From Pseudomonadota bacterium (GTDB lineage: Bacteria > Pseudomonadota > Gammaproteobacteria > Steroidobacterales > Woeseiaceae): a DNA stretch of 64,000 bases. Position numbers and translations under genes: made by a program. Every line of letters begins with the position of its first letter. Within the stretch, counting starts at the first letter, position 1. The notes under the pieces were generated by a model that worked only from the letters and a program-made list of their open reading frames with translations, did not search any database and was not told the origin of the DNA. This document shows, in pieces, positions 58,716 through 64,000 of the stretch. The DNA lies in the NCBI GenBank assembly GCA_022563255.1, contig JADFNS010000003.1, positions 62,001 through 126,000 on the forward strand, written 5' to 3'.

Positions 58716-59933
58716 ATGACCAAGAGAATAGTCATTGCAGGCGCCGGACACGCCGCCGGGCAAGTCATAGCCACGCTCAAGCAACGGAAGTACGCAGGGA
58801 AAATCGTACTCGTCGGAAATGAAGCGCACCTGCCGTATCAGCGGCCACCGCTATCAAAGAAATTTCTCGCGGGGAGCCTCGCGGCGGAACGCCTGCACTT
58901 CAAGCCGAAAAGTTTTTACGATGATCCGCAAATAGAGCTGCATCTGAACACCTGTGCAGCTTATGTTGATCGCGACGGCAAGGCCCTGATTACGAATCGT
59001 GGCGATACAGTCGCATACGACAAACTCGTCCTCGCCCTGGGCTCGCGCGCTCGAAAGTTGTCGCTCCCGGGCGCCAATCTCGAAGGCGTCCATTATCTGC
59101 GCACTATCGCCGACGTCGAGAGCATCCGCGCAGAATTTGCAAACGCTAAACACGTGCTTATCGTGGGAGCCGGCTATATCGGGCTCGAAGTTGCCGCGGT
59201 GATGCGACAGCTTGGCCTGGAAGTCACTGTCGTCGAAATGGCCGATCGCGTCATGAGTCGCGTCGTGTCTGCCGAGATATCCGACTTTTATCAAATCGAA
59301 CATACCAATCAAGGCGTAAAATTGCGCCTGTCAACAAGCATCGCCGGTTTTGTTGGCGAAAGCCGTGTGACCGCAGTCAAAACCACAGATGGAGACGACA
59401 TTCCAACCGACTTCGTGATCGTCGGCATTGGCATAATTCCCAATACAGAACTCGGCACGGACGCCGACCTTGATGTTGACGACGGCATCGTCGTAAATGA
59501 TCAGTGCCAGACCAGTGACCCGAACATTTACGCGGTTGGCGATTGCACTTCTCACCCGAACGCAATATACGACCGTCTTTTACGCCTCGAGTCCGTGCAT
59601 AACGCGCTTGAACAAGCGAAAACCGCAGCCAGCAATATTTGCGGCAAGGAGACACATTACTCACAGGTACCCTGGTTCTGGTCCGACCAATTCGACTTGA
59701 AGCTGCAGATCGCAGGACTCTCGGCAGGCTACGATGAGGTCGTTATTCGCGGTAATCCGGCAGATCGGTCTTTCGCCTGCCTGTATTTGAGAAACGGACG
59801 GTTGATCGCGACGGACGCAGTCAATGCGCCGCGGGATTTCGTGCACTCGAAGATGCTGATCGCCAGCCACGCAAAGATCGACCGCGAGAAGCTCGCCGAT
59901 ATCAATACACCGCTCAAAGAACTTGTGAAGTAG
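58716..59933 (+). CDS. FAD-dependent oxidoreductase (ferredoxin reductase-like)
   Basis: VIAGAGHAAGQVIATLKQRKYAGKIVLVGNEAHLPYQRPPLSK; VLIVGAGYIGLEVAAVMRQLG; NIYAVGDCTSHPN. Confidence 0.92.
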   Translation: MTKRIVIAGAGHAAGQVIATLKQRKYAGKIVLVGNEAHLPYQRPPLSKKFLAGSLAAERLHFKPKSFYDDPQIELHLNTCAAYVDRDGKALITNRGDTVAYDKLVLALGSRARKLSLPGANLEGVHYLRTIADVESIRAEFANAKHVLIVGAGYIGLEVAAVMRQLGLEVTVVEMADRVMSRVVSAEISDFYQIEHTNQGVKLRLSTSIAGFVGESRVTAVKTTDGDDIPTDFVIVGIGIIPNTELGTDADLDVDDGIVVNDQCQTSDPNIYAVGDCTSHPNAIYDRLLRLESVHNALEQAKTAASNICGKETHYSQVPWFWSDQFDLKLQIAGLSAGYDEVVIRGNPADRSFACLYLRNGRLIATDAVNAPRDFVHSKMLIASHAKIDREKLADINTPLKELVK

Positions 59934-59939
59934 AGGGGC

Positions 59940-60635
59940 CTATTCTTCGCCAGGAATGGCCACCGGGGGCAACTCTATAGTCAACCGCCCATCGGCAGAC
60001 ACGGGTCCGCGGGCAACCGACCACGCTCGCACCGACAATGACTCGACGCCGTGCATATCCATGCCGTCGAATTTGCCGGAGCCGCCCGTCACCTTGGCGG
60101 TAGCCAGGGCGCCCGGCCCGAACGTGACATCGCCAAGCCAGTTTCCTTTCCAGGTATTTGCCGAGCTTCTGTAAGCCGGATATACAACCTCTTTAAAATA
60201 GCCCCAGTAATTTTCGACCTGCTCAACGAAGAACGCGCCTTTGCCGGGCAAATAGACGTACCAAACGCTATCAACCAACATCTCGCCGTTAAACAAGCGC
60301 GTTTTTTCCGACAACGACGATATCTTGACCCCGATTCCGGCTGGCCGATTCAGCGCGTCACGCATGACCGTAACCATTGCTGATGTTTGACGAATGGGCC
60401 TCTCCCAAAGTTCCGGCACATCCTCAGGATACGTGTCAACACGCGACCGACCGTCGTTCGTAAACAGAATATTTTCCGTAGATACACCGGAAAACGCCAG
60501 CGTAATCGTTTGCAAGTCAGTCACCGTTATCGGTGACAGTTTCTGTTTGCTGATGAACGGATTGTAAATCATGCCCGCAGCAAATATCACGGCCCCGAAG
60601 AAGACTCCCAGTACCAGCGCTATGACATATTTCAT
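59940..60635 (-). CDS. Uncharacterised membrane-anchored protein A
   Basis: N-terminal TM; VWYVYLPGKGAFFVEQVENYWG; 4-nt overlap with the upstream gene. Confidence 0.7.
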   Translation of the reverse strand: MKYVIALVLGVFFGAVIFAAGMIYNPFISKQKLSPITVTDLQTITLAFSGVSTENILFTNDGRSRVDTYPEDVPELWERPIRQTSAMVTVMRDALNRPAGIGVKISSLSEKTRLFNGEMLVDSVWYVYLPGKGAFFVEQVENYWGYFKEVVYPAYRSSANTWKGNWLGDVTFGPGALATAKVTGGSGKFDGMDMHGVESLSVRAWSVARGPVSADGRLTIELPPVAIPGEE

Positions 60636-61204
60636 TGGAGTAGCTCCGCTGCGCCGATATACGTTGCTGTCAGCTCGATGCGTCCGGACGGCGCATCTTC
60701 CTCACCTGACGTGTCGACCACCCAACGTTCCGAAACGATACCCGTTAAAAGTCCGAATTCGCGTGATCCTGCTCGAAGGCGGCCGGTTCGACTGCCGTTC
60801 TCCTTTGGCGCCGTACGCATGGTCACGAACATCGAACCGCGGGCCGGCAAATGAATAACCCAGTCGACGACATCCGCGCCATTTTCTGAGATCAGCACAC
60901 GGGAAGCGACGCCAATGACCTTGCCGATCGCATTATTGACCTTGAAGAGTTCTACCTGCACACCGGACAGCACCTCGTCGTCGGGCCACTCCAGTTTCTC
61001 GGGCAGCTGTTCGCTTCGTCCCGGGGCCCCAACCATGATCCGGTCCATGGGCAGGTTGATGTGAAATAACTCGGTATTGCCGCCATTGGGCGTAACCGAA
61101 ATGATTGACGGCCGACGCTCCTGATCCACCGCCGGAATCGCATACAGCGCACCAGCTGCCGCCACGATGCCCAGCAAAATCCCGAATAAGAATGTCTTTA
61201 GCAA
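60632..61204 (-). CDS. Uncharacterised membrane-anchored protein B
   Basis: N-terminal TM; VDWVIHLPARGSMFVTMRT; shares motifs with the downstream gene. Confidence 0.7.
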   Translation of the reverse strand: MLKTFLFGILLGIVAAAGALYAIPAVDQERRPSIISVTPNGGNTELFHINLPMDRIMVGAPGRSEQLPEKLEWPDDEVLSGVQVELFKVNNAIGKVIGVASRVLISENGADVVDWVIHLPARGSMFVTMRTAPKENGSRTGRLRAGSREFGLLTGIVSERWVVDTSGEEDAPSGRIELTATYIGAAELLQ

Positions 61205-61350
61205 AATCTCTCCGCCCTGCCGTTTAAGTGAGCCAAATCAGCCCCTCGCATCAAGTCTAGTTAAATACTACGCGCGATCACAAACGCTGACAGCCGTTTT
61301 GTGACCTGACGCACAAAAATGACCCGGCGGATACCGCAAATCACCGGTTT

Positions 61351-62976
61351 TCATCTGCTTCCATTGTCCGCGAAATAACGCTCCAGATACTCGTCCAGGC
61401 CGATCACGTCTGTTGCTTCGATTCGCTTCTGGCGCTCCAGCGACACCTGCACCTCATGCCTGAACTCTTCGGCTGCGGCTTCATTTAGCGGCGTGATCGA
61501 CGCGAAGTAGTCACGATGGCTCGCAGACATCGCCAGCGCAAACCGGGAAAATCCGATATTCGCCTGTTCGAGTTCGGCGATAATCCGCGCGGACGGCGTC
61601 GCATCCGGTTCATCGACAAGCTTCCTCATCCAACGGACGGCCTCGACGTAGCTGTCATTCTTGTCATGCCGGTCCAGCTGCGTCGCAACGGCCTGAACAC
61701 GATCGATTATTTCGCTTGCCCAGTCTGTTACCGAGATCAGCTTACCCGCTCGAGACAAACGCAGATCCGGATCTCGCCCTCGCGTTGCAGTATCGGCATG
61801 ATTGCGCACCAGTTCACCGAGTTCCTCAGGCGCCAATTTTGGACTGTCCTCAAGCAGACAGTAGATCAGGAACGCCTCGGTGAATCGCATGGTGTTTTGA
61901 TTGATACCGCAAGGATCGAACAGATTGATATCCAGCGATCGAATTTCAACGTATTCGATTCCACCACGGCGCAATGCTGCAGTCGGTCGTTCGCCGGTGT
62001 TTGCGACGCGTTTGGGCCGGACGGGCGAATAGTACTCATTTTCGATTTGTAACAAATTTGCGTTCAGCTGCCGATAACGTCCGTCGACTTTCACGCCGAT
62101 TTTTTCATAAGACGGTTCCGGTGTTGCGATGACCTCGCTGAGGTCACGTACATATTCGTCGAGACTGTTCAGTGAAATATTGATGCGCGACTGATTCTGA
62201 TTATTGTAGCCAAGGTCGCTCATGCGCAACGACGTACCGTATCGCTCAAAATAAGTTTCCCCGTCGAGCGATTTCAATCTGGACGCACCGGTGCCCGCGA
62301 AGGACTTGCACAGTGCTGGCGATGCGCCGAATAAATAGAGTACCAGCCAGCCCATGCGTCGAAAATTTCGGATCATTCCCAAGTATTGTTCGGAACGAAA
62401 CGTATCGGTATCGGCGTCGTCGCCAACCATGTCCTGATAGGTCTTCCAGAATTTCTCCGGAAGCGAGTAATTGAAGTGCACGCCGGCAATGGTTTGCATC
62501 TGTCGTCCGTAGCGATACCCGAGACCGCGGCGGTAGATTGTCTTCATCCGACCGACGTTCGAGGTGCCGTAACGGGCCAGTGGAATTTTGTCGTCGTCCG
62601 GGATCTGGCATGGCATGCTGGCCGACCACAACATTTCGTCATCGAGTTGCGAGTACGTAAATTGATGAATGTCACAGATACGATTCAAGACTTCCCACGT
62701 CGTTGGATGCGGGGGAGTCACAAATTCCAGCAGCGCCTCCGAAAAGTCCGTGGTGATGTATCGATTGGTCAACGCCGACCCCAGCGCCACTGGATGTTCA
62801 TGGGTCGACAAGCTGCCGTCAGACGCTATCCGCAGCGACTCCTTCTCTATGCCCTTCAACCCACCGTACAGCAGGTCGCTGCCGGCGGCAGCGATGGTAT
62901 TCAGGCGTTTGTCGAAACCTTGTGTCAAGTGGGTCTTCCCGGAGGGTTCGTTTTCGTTCGCAAGAGGTTTTACCAT
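61351..62976 (-). CDS. gshA: Glutamate--cysteine ligase
   Basis: GLKGIEKESLRIASDGSLSTHEHPVALGSALTNRYITTDFSEALLEFVTPP; HFNYSLPEKFW. Confidence 0.94.
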   Translation of the reverse strand: MVKPLANENEPSGKTHLTQGFDKRLNTIAAAGSDLLYGGLKGIEKESLRIASDGSLSTHEHPVALGSALTNRYITTDFSEALLEFVTPPHPTTWEVLNRICDIHQFTYSQLDDEMLWSASMPCQIPDDDKIPLARYGTSNVGRMKTIYRRGLGYRYGRQMQTIAGVHFNYSLPEKFWKTYQDMVGDDADTDTFRSEQYLGMIRNFRRMGWLVLYLFGASPALCKSFAGTGASRLKSLDGETYFERYGTSLRMSDLGYNNQNQSRINISLNSLDEYVRDLSEVIATPEPSYEKIGVKVDGRYRQLNANLLQIENEYYSPVRPKRVANTGERPTAALRRGGIEYVEIRSLDINLFDPCGINQNTMRFTEAFLIYCLLEDSPKLAPEELGELVRNHADTATRGRDPDLRLSRAGKLISVTDWASEIIDRVQAVATQLDRHDKNDSYVEAVRWMRKLVDEPDATPSARIIAELEQANIGFSRFALAMSASHRDYFASITPLNEAAAEEFRHEVQVSLERQKRIEATDVIGLDEYLERYFADNGSR

Positions 62977-63087
62977 AACCTCTCAGCGCGCGCGATCACG
63001 GCGGATTTATTCTGCCGGGAGGTAGATTCGAAATAAGGTAGTATTCGGGGAACATTTCTTTTTCTTCATCCGCGGAGCTCAGGCTGC

Positions 63088-63483
63088 ATGAACGAATCCA
63101 GGCTAAGACGAATGCGCGACCGATCATTAGGTACCGCGACGCTCATCAGCGATAGCTGCAAGATAAGCGGCGATATTACAGGCAAAGGCGACTTTTGGGT
63201 CAACGGCGAAATCGTGGGCGATTGCGATATAGACGGCACTGTCACGCTGGCTGGGAGCGGTTTCTGGCAAGGCGCGATCCGGGCCGACAACATTGTAATC
63301 GCCGGCCACGTCGAAGGAGATATTGCCGCCCGCGGCAAGGTGGAAATCACGGCAACGGCGAGAATCGCCGGTACGGTCAGTGGCGAAGCTATTGCTGTCG
63401 CCGAAGGCGCTATCGTTGAGGGAATAATGAAGACCACCGGACCATCAGAACCGCAGGCATTTGTCGAAAAACGCGACTCCTGA
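63088..63483 (+). CDS. Bactofilin / polymer-forming cytoskeletal protein
   Basis: GTATLISDSCKISGDITGKGDFWVNGEIVGDCDIDGTVTLAGSGFWQGAIRADNIVIAGHVEGDIAARGKVEITATARIAGTV beta-helical repeat. Confidence 0.92.
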   Translation: MNESRLRRMRDRSLGTATLISDSCKISGDITGKGDFWVNGEIVGDCDIDGTVTLAGSGFWQGAIRADNIVIAGHVEGDIAARGKVEITATARIAGTVSGEAIAVAEGAIVEGIMKTTGPSEPQAFVEKRDS

Positions 63484-63575
63484 CAAAGTTATAGTCCAAC
63501 CTGGAAAGTTTTGATGTGCTCCACGCTGCGGGTGCTACACTGATCTCTGCTTTTTAGCCGAATAATAATTACGAG

Positions 63576-64000
63576 ATGATCGGCAACAGAATTCCGCGCT
63601 TTCTCCTGCTGTCGGTGGCACTCGCCGTCGCCGTTTCGGGCATTATGCTGTCTGTTTTCTACGGTCAGTACCGCTGGCTGGCGAACCAGATAACGCAAAC
63701 CAGCTCGGTTGAATACCACCGCCTGTTGCAGGCCAGTTTCGAACGTCGCGCCCGCTCACAAATGCATAATGCCGCCGACTTATTGAGCGCAGCGGCCGTC
63801 GATGGCGATCATGCAACCCTGCTCGCCGGCCTGAACGACATACTTTCGGGCAACAACAAGCTGCAGGGAATTCGCTACACGAACGCTTCGGGCCTGACTT
63901 ACCTTACGGGCGACTTCCCGGCGCAAGACAACACCGGGGAGACGATCTGGCTTGCAGATCGCCTCATCGTCGCCTATCCCATACTCGTCAATGAGGTCGA
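63576..64000 (+). CDS. Membrane-bound sensor protein, N-terminal part (continues past the right edge)
   Basis: Continuous frame from ATG 63576: MIGNRIPRFLLLSVALAVAVSGIMLSVFYGQYRWLANQITQTSSVEYHRLLQASFERR...; TM then extracytoplasmic sensor-like region; absent from ORF track (no stop). Confidence 0.65.
   Translation, partial: MIGNRIPRFLLLSVALAVAVSGIMLSVFYGQYRWLANQITQTSSVEYHRLLQASFERRARSQMHNAADLLSAAAVDGDHATLLAGLNDILSGNNKLQGIRYTNASGLTYLTGDFPAQDNTGETIWLADRLIVAYPILVNEV

Noticed and set aside
1-64000. CRISPR arrays, transposons/integrases, phage genes, tRNA or rRNA genes
   Set aside because: No regularly spaced repeats, no transposase/integrase/phage-like products in the ORF track, and no recognisable tRNA or rRNA sequence found on reading; a tRNAscan-SE/Infernal run would be needed to exclude small RNAs fully.

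Overview
About 64 kb of a gram-negative chromosome, probably a gammaproteobacterium judging by gene content (inference; no rRNA or tRNA in the window). It is mostly densely packed housekeeping and metabolic genes: LPS inner core (lpxL-type acyltransferase, kdkA, heptosyltransferases, waaF, hldD), glnE, a GGDEF/EAL protein, cysK/cysB, dacB, a CPA2 antiporter, folD, a double RND efflux operon, an ECF sigma/anti-sigma pair, a 2-oxoacid:ferredoxin oxidoreductase cluster, dihydroorotase, ilvA (damaged), a UvrD-like helicase, an SLC13 permease, gshA and a bactofilin. Partial genes sit at both edges (MltD-like at the left, membrane sensor at the right). I saw no CRISPR array, transposase, integrase, rRNA or tRNA. 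The most unusual locus is 16.3-18.7 kb. A PAS-containing sigma-54 activator is divergent from a strong-looking -24/-12 promoter. Between them is an array of 16-bp palindromes (TTACG-N6-CGTAA). The promoter would drive a 45-aa signal-peptide-like small protein followed by a roughly 200-nt multi-hairpin, terminator-ended RNA with no gene assigned on that strand. Other items: a LexA-type box in front of the UvrD-like helicase, an inverted-repeat operator over the RND operon promoter, a frameshift/deletion in ilvA that removes the SxGNHxxG region, a decayed EamA transporter, a GlyGly-CTERM protein, and an uncharacterised pair of apparently paralogous membrane-anchored proteins. All calls come from reading the sequence and supplied translations; no database searches were run.
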